A DNA stretch of 64,000 nucleotides from DASQUK01 sp963717085 (GCA_963717085.1 CAVQVM010000001.1:1-64000), one strand, 5' to 3'; positions 40,424 through 50,177 are shown, numbered from the stretch's first letter. Notes: generated by a model from the letters alone, not told the origin. Program-made: numbers and translations.

Positions 40424-41889
40424 CAGCCCGCGTCGCGCTCGGCGACGAGGACGGCGCGGTTGAGCTTGCCCGCCTCGCTACGGGGGAGGGCGTCGACCAG
40501 CTCGATCGACTTCGGCACCTTGTAGGGCGACAGCCGCGCCCGGCACCAGGCGATCAGCTCGTCGACCGGCACCGGTCCAGGCGAATCCATGGGTTGCACG
40601 ATCGCGTGGACGCGCCGCCCCCACTCCTCGTCGGCGAGCCCGATCACCACGACGTCGCTCACGCCCGGGTGCTCGCTGAGCGCGCTCTCGACCTCGGCCG
40701 GGAACACGTTGGCGCCCCCCGTCACGATCATGTCGACCCGCCGGTCGGCGAGGTAGAGGTAGCCGTCGGCGTCGACGAAGCCGAGGTCGCCAACGGTGGC
40801 GAAGCCGTCGCGGGTCACGGGGATCGGCGCCACGTCGCCGACGTAGGTGGACATCACGCCCTGGGGCTGGCGCATGTAGATGCCGCCGACCTCGCCGGTG
40901 GGCAGCTCGGTGCCGTCGTCGCCGAGGATGCGCAGCTCGGTGCCGATCGCGCCCCTGCCCACGGTCCCGGGATGATCGAGGTACTCGTCGCCCCGGGCGA
41001 ACGTCGCGCCCGCGCCCTCGCTCGAGCCGTAGCACACGAAGAAGTGCGTGGGCCCGACGAGGTCGATCCACGACCGGGCCAGCCATTCGGGTAGGGGTGC
41101 GGCCCCGTGCATGACCCACTCGATGCTCGACAGGTCGCGCTCGCCGGCGCCGGGCTCGCGGGCAATGCGCTGCAGCATGATCGTCGTGGCCACGAAGCCG
41201 GTCACGCGGTGCCGCTCGATGGCGTCGAGGAGCCCCGCGGCGTTGAACCGCTGGAGCAGCAGCAGCCGGTCGCCGGCCAGGAGGTTGGCGGTGTGCATGA
41301 AGCCGTTGTTGTGGTACAGCGGCGCCGGCACGAGGACGAGCTGGGGATCCGACAGCGGCCCGTAGGCCTCGAGCAGGGCGTTGGGCGAGCCCTCGGGGTT
41401 GTAGACGCCCGGGCTCTTGCGGAGGATGACCTTGGGGGTGCCCGTCGAACCCGAGCTGAGGATGCCCGACGCGTGCGGCGGGGTGACCGCCGGCAGCGGA
41501 TCGGTCGACGCCGCCAGGCTGACCTCCAGCAGCTCGGTGTCGTCGGGCTCGACCACGAGCTTGGGGTCCAGCACGGCTCGGACCCGCTCGAGCTCCCAGG
41601 CGGGCAGGTCCCAGCGGACCGGCACCACCACGGCCCCGAGCTTCCAGCCGGCGAAGGTGGTGAAGATGTGCTCGGGGCAGTTGTGCAGCTTGATCCCCAG
41701 GCGGTCGCCCTCACCGAGCCCCCGGGCGGCCAGCGCCCGGGCTATCTGGGTCGAGCGGGCGTCGAGCTCCGACCACGGGACGAGGCGGTCGGCGCCGTGC
41801 TCGGGGACGAAGACGATGGCGGTCTCATCCGGACGGTCCTCGCCCAGCTGCCGGATGCGTGACCCATAGGGGATGGGTTCGGTGGTCAT
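40423..41889 (-). CDS. AMP-dependent acyl-CoA synthetase/ligase
   Basis: The 488-residue adenylate-forming enzyme has a variant phosphate loop GILSSGSTGTPKVILRK near 145-160, CYGSSEGAGATF as the A5 motif, VGDLGFVDADGYLYLADR and a C-terminal SPYKVPKS with the adenylation lysine in EAGKLNRA. It should form a CoA thioester from an unidentified acid. ATG 41889 is chosen at the domain start. It is 163 bases downstream of an amidohydrolase gene on the same strand. Confidence 0.88.
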   Translation of the reverse strand: MTTEPIPYGSRIRQLGEDRPDETAIVFVPEHGADRLVPWSELDARSTQIARALAARGLGEGDRLGIKLHNCPEHIFTTFAGWKLGAVVVPVRWDLPAWELERVRAVLDPKLVVEPDDTELLEVSLAASTDPLPAVTPPHASGILSSGSTGTPKVILRKSPGVYNPEGSPNALLEAYGPLSDPQLVLVPAPLYHNNGFMHTANLLAGDRLLLLQRFNAAGLLDAIERHRVTGFVATTIMLQRIAREPGAGERDLSSIEWVMHGAAPLPEWLARSWIDLVGPTHFFVCYGSSEGAGATFARGDEYLDHPGTVGRGAIGTELRILGDDGTELPTGEVGGIYMRQPQGVMSTYVGDVAPIPVTRDGFATVGDLGFVDADGYLYLADRRVDMIVTGGANVFPAEVESALSEHPGVSDVVVIGLADEEWGRRVHAIVQPMDSPGPVPVDELIAWCRARLSPYKVPKSIELVDALPRSEAGKLNRAVLVAERDAG

Positions 41890-42052
41890 GTCCCCCTCGC
41901 CGGCCGGCGACCCCTCAGAGCGTGCGCGGATAGGCACGCCGTCTCGGCTCACGGTGGCCAGCGTTGCCGGGAGGCCGAGCCGTGTCGCTGGGGCCTTCGC
42001 TGCAAATTCCGTACTGTTCGGTGCCCACTTGCATTCCTGTCCGCTCGGCCTC

Positions 42053-43258
42053 TCAGGCGGCCACCCTGTCCTCGACGCCCAGCAGGCCCATCATGTTGCC
42101 ACCCATGATCTTGCGCAGGTCCTCCTCGGGCAGCCCGTCGAGCTCGTCGAGGTAGGAGAGCGGATCGGCCAGGCCCTCGACGTGGGGGAAGTCCGACCCG
42201 AAGATCACGTGCTCGGCGCCCAGGAGCTCCACCAGCCGGCGCGGGTCCTCCTCGTGGAACGGATGCATCCAGATGTTCCGCTTGAACGTGTCCGACGGCA
42301 TCGCCTCGTACGCCTGCGGCATCTGCCGGTAGGAGTGGTCCAGGTGCTCCAGCAGGTTCGGCACCCAGCCGGCGCCGTTCTCGATGAGCGCGACCCGGAC
42401 GTCGGGGAACCGCCACAGCGTCCCGTGGCAGATGAGCGAGGTGACCGCGTCCTCGATGTCGCGGTGACGCGTCTGCACGGTGTGCGCGAACGGCGACGGC
42501 TGGGCGAACGCCTGCGTCTCCGTGTGCACCCCCTCCCACTCGTTGGCGTAGCGCACGTAGCCGGTGTCGGAGGCGTGGAGCACGACCAGCGTGCCGGTCT
42601 CCTGGATCCGCTCCCAGTACGGATCGAACTCGGGCAGGGCGAACGACCGCGGTCCCTGGTAGCCCCACGCGGGCGCCGGGCGCATCAGGACCACGCGGGC
42701 ACCCCGGTCGAGGAGCCACTCGAGCTCGTCGAGGGCCCGGTCGAGGAGGCCGGGAGTGATGATCGGCGTGGAGAAGATGCGGCCCTCGAACACGAACGGC
42801 CACGCCTCGGTCATCCACTGGTTGAGCGCGTGGATGGCGTCGGCGCAGAGGTCGGGGTCGTCCTTCATGCGCTCCTCGACGAGGCTGGCGAGCGTGGGCA
42901 GCATCAGCGCGTAGTCGACACCCTGCTCGTCCATGATCGCGAGCCGCGCCGGGGCCTCACGGAACCCGGGCGGGCAGTCGATCCCCCGCCCGATGATCTC
43001 GCGCTGTGACCTTCCGTCCGGGTTGCCCCCCTTGAAGTACTCCTCCTGGGCCCCGGGCCGACCGACGCGGTCGAACGTGGGGTTGGGGATGTAGTCGCTG
43101 ATCTGGCCCCGCACGACGATCTTCGTCCGGCCGTGGACGTCGACGTAGTCGATGGCGCCCCTCTGCGACTCCGGGAGGTGCTTCGTGAGCGCGTCCCGGG
43201 TCTCGTAGAGGTGGTTGTCGGAGTCGAAGATGGGGAAGTTCACCCTGCGGGAGGTCAC
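42053..43258 (-). CDS. Amidohydrolase (TIM-barrel, decarboxylase-like) family protein
   Basis: The 401-residue protein opens VNFPIFDSDNHLYETRDAL (D-x-N-H in place of H-x-H) and has VVLHASDTGYV and the late metal/proton Asp in VIFGSDFPHVEG, the pattern of amidohydrolase-2 decarboxylases and hydrolases. It resembles the gene at 11144-12346 in family but not closely. The start is ATG 43258; GGAGGAGCGG precedes it. It is divergent from a D-aminoacylase-type gene across an operator-like palindrome. Confidence 0.86.
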   Translation of the reverse strand: MTSRRVNFPIFDSDNHLYETRDALTKHLPESQRGAIDYVDVHGRTKIVVRGQISDYIPNPTFDRVGRPGAQEEYFKGGNPDGRSQREIIGRGIDCPPGFREAPARLAIMDEQGVDYALMLPTLASLVEERMKDDPDLCADAIHALNQWMTEAWPFVFEGRIFSTPIITPGLLDRALDELEWLLDRGARVVLMRPAPAWGYQGPRSFALPEFDPYWERIQETGTLVVLHASDTGYVRYANEWEGVHTETQAFAQPSPFAHTVQTRHRDIEDAVTSLICHGTLWRFPDVRVALIENGAGWVPNLLEHLDHSYRQMPQAYEAMPSDTFKRNIWMHPFHEEDPRRLVELLGAEHVIFGSDFPHVEGLADPLSYLDELDGLPEEDLRKIMGGNMMGLLGVEDRVAA

Positions 43259-43321
43259 CGCTCCTCCTTGGCTGGATCTGACGGGCTGCGGTCGCCTGGG
43301 GGGTGCCCGTCAGCAGCGTAA

Positions 43322-43339
43322 CTGTCAAACGGTTGGCAG
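43322..43339. promoter_or_regulatory. Operator-like palindrome in a divergent spacer
   Basis: CTGTCAAACGGTTGGCAG is an inverted repeat with seven of nine pairs, 64 bases from the amidohydrolase start and 48 from the D-aminoacylase start. It resembles 8532-8549 and the core of 56340-56355, suggesting a TetR-type repressor family. Confidence 0.4.
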
Positions 43340-43386
43340 GCGGAAGGGCCCTGCCTTGCCGCGTCGGCCCGCGCGACGATGGTGTC

Positions 43387-45084
43387 ATGCACGACCTGGT
43401 CGTCAGGGCAGGAACGGTCGTCGACGGGCGTGGGGGCGAGCCGTTCTCGGCCGACGTCGCGGTCGACGGGGGCGTGATCACCGAGATCGGTCGGGTCGGC
43501 GCCCGGGCGGCACGGGAGGTCGACGCCGACGGCGCGCTGGTCACGCCCGGGTTCGTCGACGTTCACGCCCACTACGACGGACAGGCGACGTGGGACAGCC
43601 GGCTCGCGCCATCGTCGTGGCATGGCGTGACGACCGTCGTCATGGGCAACTGCGGCGTCGGCTTCGCCCCGGTCCGGGCGGTGGACCACGAACGACTGAT
43701 CCAGTTGATGGAGGGCGTCGAGGACATCCCGGGCGCGGCCCTGCACGAGGGCATCACCTGGGAGTGGGAGAGCTTCGACGAGTACCTGGGCGCGCTCGAC
43801 CGGCGCCCACGCGACGTCGACGTCTGCGCCCTCGTGCCCCACGGCGCCGTGCGGCTCTTCGTCATGGGTGAGCGGGGAGCGGCCCGTGAGGCGGCCACGG
43901 CCGAGGAGATCGGGGAGATGGGACGCCTCGTCCGCGACGGCGTCGCCGCGGGGGCGTTCGGCTTCTCGACATCGAGGACGCTGAACCATCGCACCAGCAG
44001 CGGCGACCGGACGCCGACGTTCGGCGCCGCCGGTGCGGAGCTGATCGGGATCGCCCGGGCGATGCGCGAGACCGGCCGGGGGGCGTTCGAGGTCGTCTCC
44101 GACTTCGAGGATCTCGACGAGGAGTTCGACGTCTTCGCCCGGGTGGCGGCCGAGACCGGCACGCGGACCTTCATCTCGCTCAACCAGAACAAGCGGGGCG
44201 GGTACCGCAAGGTGCTCGACCGCATCGCCGAGGCGGCCGGCAGCGGGCTGCCCGTCCAGGCCCAGGTCGCGGTGCGCCCGATCGGCGTCCTGTTCGGCCT
44301 CGACACAACGATCGATCCCTTCATCCTCAATCCCGTGTGGGTGCCCTATCGGAGCGGCGACCGGGCGGCGCGGCTGGCGGCGCTCACGGATCCCGACGTG
44401 CGCCGCCGCCTGATCGAGGCGGCGGGCGAGCCCCGCCACGTGCTCGGTGGCTACGCGCGCTTCTACCCGCTCGGCGACCCTCCGGAGTACGAGCCGCCAC
44501 CCGAGGCGAGCGTCGCCGCCATCGCCGAGCGGCAGGGGCGGCATCCGGTCGAGGTGCTGTGCGACCTGATGGCCGCCGACGGCGGCACCGGCTTCGTCTA
44601 CTTCCCGATCTTCAACTACGACGCCGGCGACCTGGAGGCGCAGCGCGAGCTGCTGACCCACCCGAACACGATCATCGGGCTGGCCGACGGGGGTGCCCAC
44701 GTCGGCACGATCTGCGACGGCAGCTTTCCCACCACCCTGCTCGCCCACTGGGGCCGCGATCGCGTCCGCGGCCCGCGCCTGGAGCTGCCGTGGCTGGTCA
44801 AGGCGCAGACGGCGGACACCGCGGACGCCTACGGCCTCCACGACCGTGGCCGGCTGCAGGTGGGCCTGCGCGCCGACCTGAACGTCATCGACTTCGAGCG
44901 CCTGCGGCTACGCACGCCGGAGGTGGTCCACGACCTGCCCGCCGGGGGCAGGCGACTGGTGCAGCGGGCGGAGGGCTACGTCGCCACGGTCGCAGCCGGC
45001 GAGGTCACGTACAGCAGCGGAGAGCCCACGGGCGCGCTGCCGGGCCGGCTGGTCCGCAGTGGGAGCGGGGGCGTCCGGACTTAG
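43387..45084 (+). CDS. N-acyl-D-amino-acid deacylase family amidohydrolase
   Basis: The 565-residue protein begins MHDLVVRAGTVVDGRGG and has the metal-binding VTPGFVDVHAHYDGQATWDS (H-x-H, about residues 60-75), TTVVMGNCGVGFAPV, a C-terminal LADGGAHVGTICDG and ADLNVIDFERL. This matches D-aminoacylase/dihydroorotase-like amidohydrolases. In such clusters it may cleave an amide or ring. ATG 43387 begins exactly at the domain; the longer reading crosses the operator-like palindrome. Confidence 0.88.
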   Translation: MHDLVVRAGTVVDGRGGEPFSADVAVDGGVITEIGRVGARAAREVDADGALVTPGFVDVHAHYDGQATWDSRLAPSSWHGVTTVVMGNCGVGFAPVRAVDHERLIQLMEGVEDIPGAALHEGITWEWESFDEYLGALDRRPRDVDVCALVPHGAVRLFVMGERGAAREAATAEEIGEMGRLVRDGVAAGAFGFSTSRTLNHRTSSGDRTPTFGAAGAELIGIARAMRETGRGAFEVVSDFEDLDEEFDVFARVAAETGTRTFISLNQNKRGGYRKVLDRIAEAAGSGLPVQAQVAVRPIGVLFGLDTTIDPFILNPVWVPYRSGDRAARLAALTDPDVRRRLIEAAGEPRHVLGGYARFYPLGDPPEYEPPPEASVAAIAERQGRHPVEVLCDLMAADGGTGFVYFPIFNYDAGDLEAQRELLTHPNTIIGLADGGAHVGTICDGSFPTTLLAHWGRDRVRGPRLELPWLVKAQTADTADAYGLHDRGRLQVGLRADLNVIDFERLRLRTPEVVHDLPAGGRRLVQRAEGYVATVAAGEVTYSSGEPTGALPGRLVRSGSGGVRT

Positions 45085-45160
45085 GGCCGACCCGGAAGTT
45101 TCACCGGCTCGGCGCCGGGTAGGGGACACGTACGAGGATGCCGATCTGGGGAGGTGCCTC

Positions 45161-45802
45161 ATGCGTTGGTTGCACGGCCGTGATGCGGGGACTGCGGACG
45201 CCGCCCGTCCCCACCACCTGCGGAGACGGACGGCCCGGGAGTCCGAATTCCTGGCCGCCCTCCCCACCCGCGGTGACACGCCGGGCCCGGAGGCGTTCGA
45301 GGAACCACTGACGCTCGAGCGCTGGGACCGCGTCGAGAGCCGCTGGAACCTCGGCAGTGTGGTGGCGCTGCTGGCGGGTGCCGGGCTGGCGGTCCTGGGT
45401 GCCGTGGCGCTTGCCCGCACGGGCGTCAACCAGACCTGGTTCCGCCCCGTCCAGGAGGTGGCGGGCATCCGCCACACCCCGTTGCTGGCGGCGATCGAGG
45501 CCGGTGTCGGGTTGCTGCTGGTGGTCGCGGGCCTCGCCGGTGCGCCCGGCCTGGCTGCGTTCGTCTGCATCTCCGCGGCGATGGCTGCGGGAGTGGCGGC
45601 CGTCGAACCCGGACTCGTCGCCGAGCAGTTGGCTGCCGAGCGGTGGTGGCTCGTCGCGGTGGCGGTCGCCGGCGCCGGCCTGGCCGTGCTGTCGATGGTG
45701 CCGTGGCCGCGCTTCGTCGAACGGCACTACACCAGCGAGGACGCGAGCAGGGCCGCCCCCACACGCCGGCGGTCGACGGCGAGGCCCGGCCTCGTCAGCT
45801 GA
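45161..45802 (+). CDS. Hypothetical membrane protein with four predicted TM helices
   Basis: The 213-residue protein has a polar N-terminal region of about 75 residues and then four hydrophobic segments: VVALLAGAGLAVLGAVALA, AAIEAGVGLLLVVAGLAG, AAFVCISAAMAAGVAAV and LVAVAVAGAGLAVLSMV. It is not recognised. ATG 45161 is supported by GGGGAGG at 45150-45154. Its stop overlaps that of the convergent gene at 45795 by a few bases. Confidence 0.6.
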   Translation: MRWLHGRDAGTADAARPHHLRRRTARESEFLAALPTRGDTPGPEAFEEPLTLERWDRVESRWNLGSVVALLAGAGLAVLGAVALARTGVNQTWFRPVQEVAGIRHTPLLAAIEAGVGLLLVVAGLAGAPGLAAFVCISAAMAAGVAAVEPGLVAEQLAAERWWLVAVAVAGAGLAVLSMVPWPRFVERHYTSEDASRAAPTRRRSTARPGLVS

Positions 45803-46511
45803 CGATCAGGCCGGCGGCGTCCGCGGGCGAGTCGCCAGGATCCGCTCGGACCGGGACGTTCGCCCGCGGTAGGTCCACGGTGGCCGCCGGGGGTGCGCAG
45901 TCCTCGATGGCGCCGACGAGCAGGTCGCGGAGCGTCGCGTCGGGGTCCGGGATGCACGCATGCGCGATGCCCACCACGGCGTGGCGGACGGTGTTGGGTG
46001 CGCCGTGCCGGTGGAACCCCTTGGCCGTCGTGCGCATGTCGCGGTGGAAGCTCCGGGCCCACTGCGCGGCTTGTGGGACCTGCGCCAGGGCCCTGCGGCT
46101 CGGCTCGCTCAGCTCGACGACCGGTCGCCCGTCGAGGTCGCACCGCACCTGTTCGGCGGCGAGCACGGCCACCGCCAGCACCCGTTGGCGCTCCTCGGAC
46201 ACGACCGGCAACGCCGTGATGGCCGCCCGCAGGGCGATCCGCACGTCCACGTGCGGATCGGTGCTGGTCAGGCCGATCACCGACGGCGCCAGCTCCACCA
46301 GGTTCCCCCGCCCGGCGTCGGAGGTGTGGTCGTTGACCAGGCGGGCCAGCGCGGCGAGAAGCGGGTGGGTGCAGGCCGGGTGATCGCTCCAGCTCTCTCC
46401 GGCCAGGTACGACACCATCTCCATGAAGCACGCGCCCTTGCGCGGGTTCCGGTGCTTGCCGCGGGACAGCTCGGGGATCAGCTCTGGGACTCGAGGGCCG
46501 GAACGAAACAT
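45795..46511 (-). CDS. Conserved hypothetical protein (actinobacterial)
   Basis: The protein of about 238 residues contains NPRKGACFMEMVSYLAGESW and SDHPACTHPLLAALARLVND followed by a stretch LAPSVIGLTSTDPHVDVRIALRAA, a conserved motif set that recurs in actinobacterial proteins of unknown function. ATG 46511 follows GGGAGCG; the in-frame upstream extension reads through the promoter region of the neighbouring LLM gene. No membrane segment or catalytic motif is evident. It is divergent from the LLM gene. Confidence 0.65.
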   Translation of the reverse strand: MFRSGPRVPELIPELSRGKHRNPRKGACFMEMVSYLAGESWSDHPACTHPLLAALARLVNDHTSDAGRGNLVELAPSVIGLTSTDPHVDVRIALRAAITALPVVSEERQRVLAVAVLAAEQVRCDLDGRPVVELSEPSRRALAQVPQAAQWARSFHRDMRTTAKGFHRHGAPNTVRHAVVGIAHACIPDPDATLRDLLVGAIEDCAPPAATVDLPRANVPVRADPGDSPADAAGLIVS

Positions 46512-46681
46512 GAGACGCTCCCAAGGGCTTGCCAGGCCTCTGCCACTCCAGTCTGCGCCTTCCGCTGCGGCCTGACCAGCCCGTTGTGCGAGCGGGGTGT
46601 GCGGTCGACCACCCACCCGTGGATCGCCCGGAACTTGGGCGTCGTCCAAGATCTGTGGTATCCAAACGCAGGCGGACACAG

Positions 46682-46693
46682 AGACACGGTTGT
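46682..46693. promoter_or_regulatory. Operator-like site upstream of the LLM-acyl-CoA dehydrogenase operon
   Basis: GACACGGTTGTC matches 10 of 12 bases of the palindrome GACACAGGTGTC at 10270-10281 and, like it, is followed by AAG. It lies 51 bases before the LLM start within the 233-base divergent spacer, which otherwise shows no gene. Confidence 0.35.
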
Positions 46694-46744
46694 CAAGTAC
46701 GTCGGGCGATGCGACTGCCAGCGAGACCAGCGCGAGAGGGGGTG

Positions 46745-47692
46745 ATGTCGGCGGCCCGCACGACCCACGAGACGCCGCCGGTCGAGCGCAGACCGGAGTT
46801 CCACATCTTCCTGCCGCAGATGCGCATGGGCCCCGACGTGTTGGTCGACAAGGCTCGGGCGGCCGAGGCCGCCGGCTTCGGCGGCATCGCGCTCATGGAT
46901 CACCTGGCGCCGCCGATGGCCGAGGACCAGCCGATGCACGAGGCGATGATCACCGCCGCGTGGCTGGCCGCCCACACTGAGCGGCTCGCCGTCGGCCACC
47001 TGGTCCTGTGCGACTCCCTGCGCCATCCCGCGGTGCTCGCGAAGCAGGCGGTGACGATCGACCACGCGTCCCGCGGCCGCTTCGAGCTCGGCATCGGCTG
47101 GGGTTCGGTGCCCGACGAGCTCGAGGCGTACGGGGTCGGCGACACGGCCCCGAGCGCCCGCGTGCGGCGGCTTGCGGAAAGCCTCGAGGTCATGACGGCG
47201 CTCTGGAGCGGCGAGACCGTCGACTTCGAGGGCGAGTTCCACCGCGTGAAGGGCGCCCGGCAGCTACCCGCACCCCTGGCGAGGATCCCGCTCCTCATCG
47301 GCGGCGCGGGCCGGAGGACGCTGGCGCTGGTGGCCCGGTACGCAGACTGGTGGAACCTGCCGATCTACGCCCTGGAGCGCCTGGAGGAGCTGCGGCCGGC
47401 GGCAGGCGGCGCCCGGGTGTCGATCCAGCAGCTGGTGGCATTCGTGCCCGACGAGGCGGAGCGCGACCGGGTGACGGAGCTGGCTCAGCGGCGCTTCGGC
47501 ATCTACGGGGACGGGCTGGTCATCGGCGACGCCGCCCAACTGGTCGATCACTTCACGGCGCTGCATGATCGTGGTGTCGAACGCTTCTACACCTGGTTCT
47601 CGGACTTCGCCGACCCGGAGACGCTGGCCGCCTTCGGCGCCGACGTGATCGAGACCCTGGCGCCCCGCGGAGGGCCGAGACCTTGGACCTGA
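46745..47692 (+). CDS. LLM class F420-dependent oxidoreductase
   Basis: The 315-residue luciferase-like protein has FHIFLPQMRMGPDVLVDKARAAE, FGGIALMDHLAPP, RGRFELGIGWGSVPDELEAYG and RIPLLIGGAGRRTLALVARYADWWN, typical F420-dependent features. ATG 46745 follows GAGAGGGGG. Its last codons overlap the TTG start of the acyl-CoA dehydrogenase, so it heads a tight four-gene unit with two acyl-CoA dehydrogenases and a small protein. Confidence 0.87.
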   Translation: MSAARTTHETPPVERRPEFHIFLPQMRMGPDVLVDKARAAEAAGFGGIALMDHLAPPMAEDQPMHEAMITAAWLAAHTERLAVGHLVLCDSLRHPAVLAKQAVTIDHASRGRFELGIGWGSVPDELEAYGVGDTAPSARVRRLAESLEVMTALWSGETVDFEGEFHRVKGARQLPAPLARIPLLIGGAGRRTLALVARYADWWNLPIYALERLEELRPAAGGARVSIQQLVAFVPDEAERDRVTELAQRRFGIYGDGLVIGDAAQLVDHFTALHDRGVERFYTWFSDFADPETLAAFGADVIETLAPRGGPRPWT

Positions 47693-48852
47693 CGCTCAAC
47701 CCGGACCAGAGCTTCTTCCAGGAGACGACCCGGCGGTTCCTGGAGGGCGAGGCGCCGTTGACCAGGGTGCGCGAGCTGGCCGACGACCCTGCCGGCTTCG
47801 ATCGTGGCTGGTGGCGCCGGGGCGCGGAGCTGGGCTGGACGGCGTTCCTGGTGCCCGAGGAGCACGGCGGCGGCACGTTGTCGGGCGGGGGCCTCGCCGA
47901 CCTGGCGATCGTCGCCGAGGAGTTCGGGCGCATGGTGTCGCCGGGGCCGCTGCACCCCGCCAACGTCGTCGCGGGAGCCCTGGCCGCGTCGGGGACGCCC
48001 GAGCAGCAGGCCGAGGTGCTGCCCGGCATCGTGAGCGGCGACCTGGTCGCCACCTGGTGCTTCACCGAGCCCGGCCGCGGTTGGCGACCGAGCGACGTCG
48101 AGCTCGCGGCGCGGCCGAGCGGCGACGGGTTCGTGCTCGCGGGGGCCAAGGCGATGGTCGAGGCCGCCGGTGAGGCCGAGTGGTTCCTGGTCAGCGCCCG
48201 GTCGAACGGTGGCGGCGACGGGCTCGTCCAGTTCCTCGTGCCGCGCGACACTCCCGGGATCACCGTGACCCCCATGCAGGGCCTCGACCTGGTGCGGCGT
48301 TTCGGGCAGGTCCGGTTCGACGACGTGGCCGTGCCGAGCACCGCGCGGGTCGGCGTCGGCGATGCGACGGCCGACATCGAGCGCCAGCTGCAGGTCGGAG
48401 CCACCCTCGAATGTGCGCAGATGGCGGGCGCCGCCGACCGGGTCCTGGAGTTCACCGTCGAGTACGCCCTCGACCGCTACTCGTTCGGCCGCCAGCTGGC
48501 GTCGTACCAGGCACTGAAGCATCGCTTCGCCGACATGAAGCTGTGGCTCGAGGCCACGCACGCCACGGTCGCAGGGGCGGCCCGGGCGGTCGACGGCGCG
48601 GCCGGCGGGGCGAACGGCACCGGCGCCGACGGCCTCCTCGGCGGCGCCGACCGGCTGGTCAGCGCCGCCAAGGTGTACGTCGGCGATCGGGTCCCCGAGC
48701 TCGTCCAGGACTGTGTGCAGATCCACGGGGGAATCGGACTGACCTGGGAGCACGACATCCACCTGTACCTGCGGCGGGTGACGCTCGGCCGGGCCCTCTA
48801 CGGCACGCCCGACGACCACCGCGAGCGCTTGGCCGTCGCGGCTGGGCTGTAG
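47683..48852 (+). CDS. Acyl-CoA dehydrogenase family protein (FadE-like)
   Basis: The 389-residue protein begins DLTLNPDQSFFQETTRRFL and ends with the ACAD C-terminal signature CVQIHGGIGLTWEHDIHLYL; FAD contact CFTEPGRGW is mid-protein. The start appears to be TTG 47683, inside the end of the LLM gene. It is 20 bases upstream of a second acyl-CoA dehydrogenase of a different subfamily; such pairs often form heteromeric dehydrogenases in actinobacterial steroid and side-chain degradation. Confidence 0.87.
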   Translation: MDLTLNPDQSFFQETTRRFLEGEAPLTRVRELADDPAGFDRGWWRRGAELGWTAFLVPEEHGGGTLSGGGLADLAIVAEEFGRMVSPGPLHPANVVAGALAASGTPEQQAEVLPGIVSGDLVATWCFTEPGRGWRPSDVELAARPSGDGFVLAGAKAMVEAAGEAEWFLVSARSNGGGDGLVQFLVPRDTPGITVTPMQGLDLVRRFGQVRFDDVAVPSTARVGVGDATADIERQLQVGATLECAQMAGAADRVLEFTVEYALDRYSFGRQLASYQALKHRFADMKLWLEATHATVAGAARAVDGAAGGANGTGADGLLGGADRLVSAAKVYVGDRVPELVQDCVQIHGGIGLTWEHDIHLYLRRVTLGRALYGTPDDHRERLAVAAGL

Positions 48853-48872
48853 GACGAGGACGAGGAGGTCCG

Positions 48873-50177
48873 ATGGTCGACACCGCTGCCGCCACCGCCA
48901 CCGGAGGGCGTGAGGACCTCGACGCCTACCGCCAGCGCCTGCGGGCATGGCTCGCCGACAACATGCCCAAGCTGGACCCGGACGTGGACTGGGACCCGCT
49001 GCATGACGACGACGATCGCGCCAGCCGGGCACGCGAACTTCAGCGTCGCCTGTACGACGGCGGGTTCGCCGGCATCTGCTATCCGAAGGAGTACGGCGGC
49101 CAAGGCCTGTCCATCGAGTACCAGCGGGTGTTCGACCAGGAGTCGGTGGGCTACGAGCTGCCCGCGCTGTTCAGCGTGCCCACGCTGTCGATCTGCGGCC
49201 CCACGCTCCTCGAGTTCGGGACCGAGGCGCAGAAGCAGCGCTACGTCCCGGCGTTCATCCGCGGCGACGAGCTGTGGGTCCAGTTCATGTCCGAGCCCTC
49301 GGGCGGGTCCGACATGGCCGGCGCGCTCACCCGGGCGACCCGCGACGGCGACGTCTTCCTGCTCAACGGGTCGAAGATCTGGAGCACCTACGCGTACCGC
49401 TCCGACTTCGCGCTGTGCCTGGCCCGCACCAATCTGGACGTGCCCAAGCACCGCGGCCTGACGATGTTCATCGTCCCGATCCACCACCCCGGCATCACGG
49501 TCAACCAGATCAAGATGGTCGACGGCACCGAGGAGTTCTGCGAGGAGTTCTTCGACGACGCCGCCCTCCCCGCCGAGAACGTGCTCGGCCAGGTCGACGA
49601 CGGGTGGACGGTGGCGACGCGCCTGCTCTTCCACGAGCGGGCCGCGGTGGGTGGTGCCTCGCCCTACACGAGCGGCAGGTCGGCGGGGCGCGGCGAGGCC
49701 GCGGGCGACGAGCTCGTCGAGCTGGCCAAGGCCCGCGGGAAGGCCAACGATCCGGTGGTCCGCCGCTTGATCGGCCAGGTCGAGGCGCTCTCGATCGTGC
49801 ATGGCCAGCTCGCCCAACGCGTGCGCACGGGTCTGGAGACGGGCTACTTCCCGGCTCCCGCAGGCTCGTTGGTTCGGCTCTACGCGGGGACCGCGACCGT
49901 CGAGCGCACGAACATCGCGCTGGAGATCGCCGGCGACGAGGCGGTCGTCTGGGACGGAGACGCAGACGGCCGCTTCGGCGTCGCCTTCATCAAGCGTCAG
50001 TCGTCCTGTCTCGGAGGGGGCAGCACGGAGATGGCACGCAACATCATCAGCGAGCGCATCCTGGGCATGCCCCGCGAATACGCCGCCGATCGCGACGTGG
50101 CGTTCCGCGAGGTCCGCCGCAACACCATGCCGTCCTCGAGGCCGACCACCGAACGTTCCAACGAGGGGAGTGGGTGA
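48873..50177 (+). CDS. Acyl-CoA dehydrogenase family protein (FadE-like)
   Basis: The 434-residue protein has YPKEYGGQGLSIEYQRVFDQE, the FAD-binding VQFMSEPSGGSDMAG (about 145-160), and GGGSTEMARNIISERILGMPRE at the end, where ACADs carry the adenine-binding arginine and terminal helices. With the preceding acyl-CoA dehydrogenase it probably forms one alpha,beta-dehydrogenase of a CoA thioester. ATG 48873 follows GAGGAGG. The stop overlaps the next start (TGATG). Confidence 0.9.
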   Translation: MVDTAAATATGGREDLDAYRQRLRAWLADNMPKLDPDVDWDPLHDDDDRASRARELQRRLYDGGFAGICYPKEYGGQGLSIEYQRVFDQESVGYELPALFSVPTLSICGPTLLEFGTEAQKQRYVPAFIRGDELWVQFMSEPSGGSDMAGALTRATRDGDVFLLNGSKIWSTYAYRSDFALCLARTNLDVPKHRGLTMFIVPIHHPGITVNQIKMVDGTEEFCEEFFDDAALPAENVLGQVDDGWTVATRLLFHERAAVGGASPYTSGRSAGRGEAAGDELVELAKARGKANDPVVRRLIGQVEALSIVHGQLAQRVRTGLETGYFPAPAGSLVRLYAGTATVERTNIALEIAGDEAVVWDGDADGRFGVAFIKRQSSCLGGGSTEMARNIISERILGMPREYAADRDVAFREVRRNTMPSSRPTTERSNEGSG

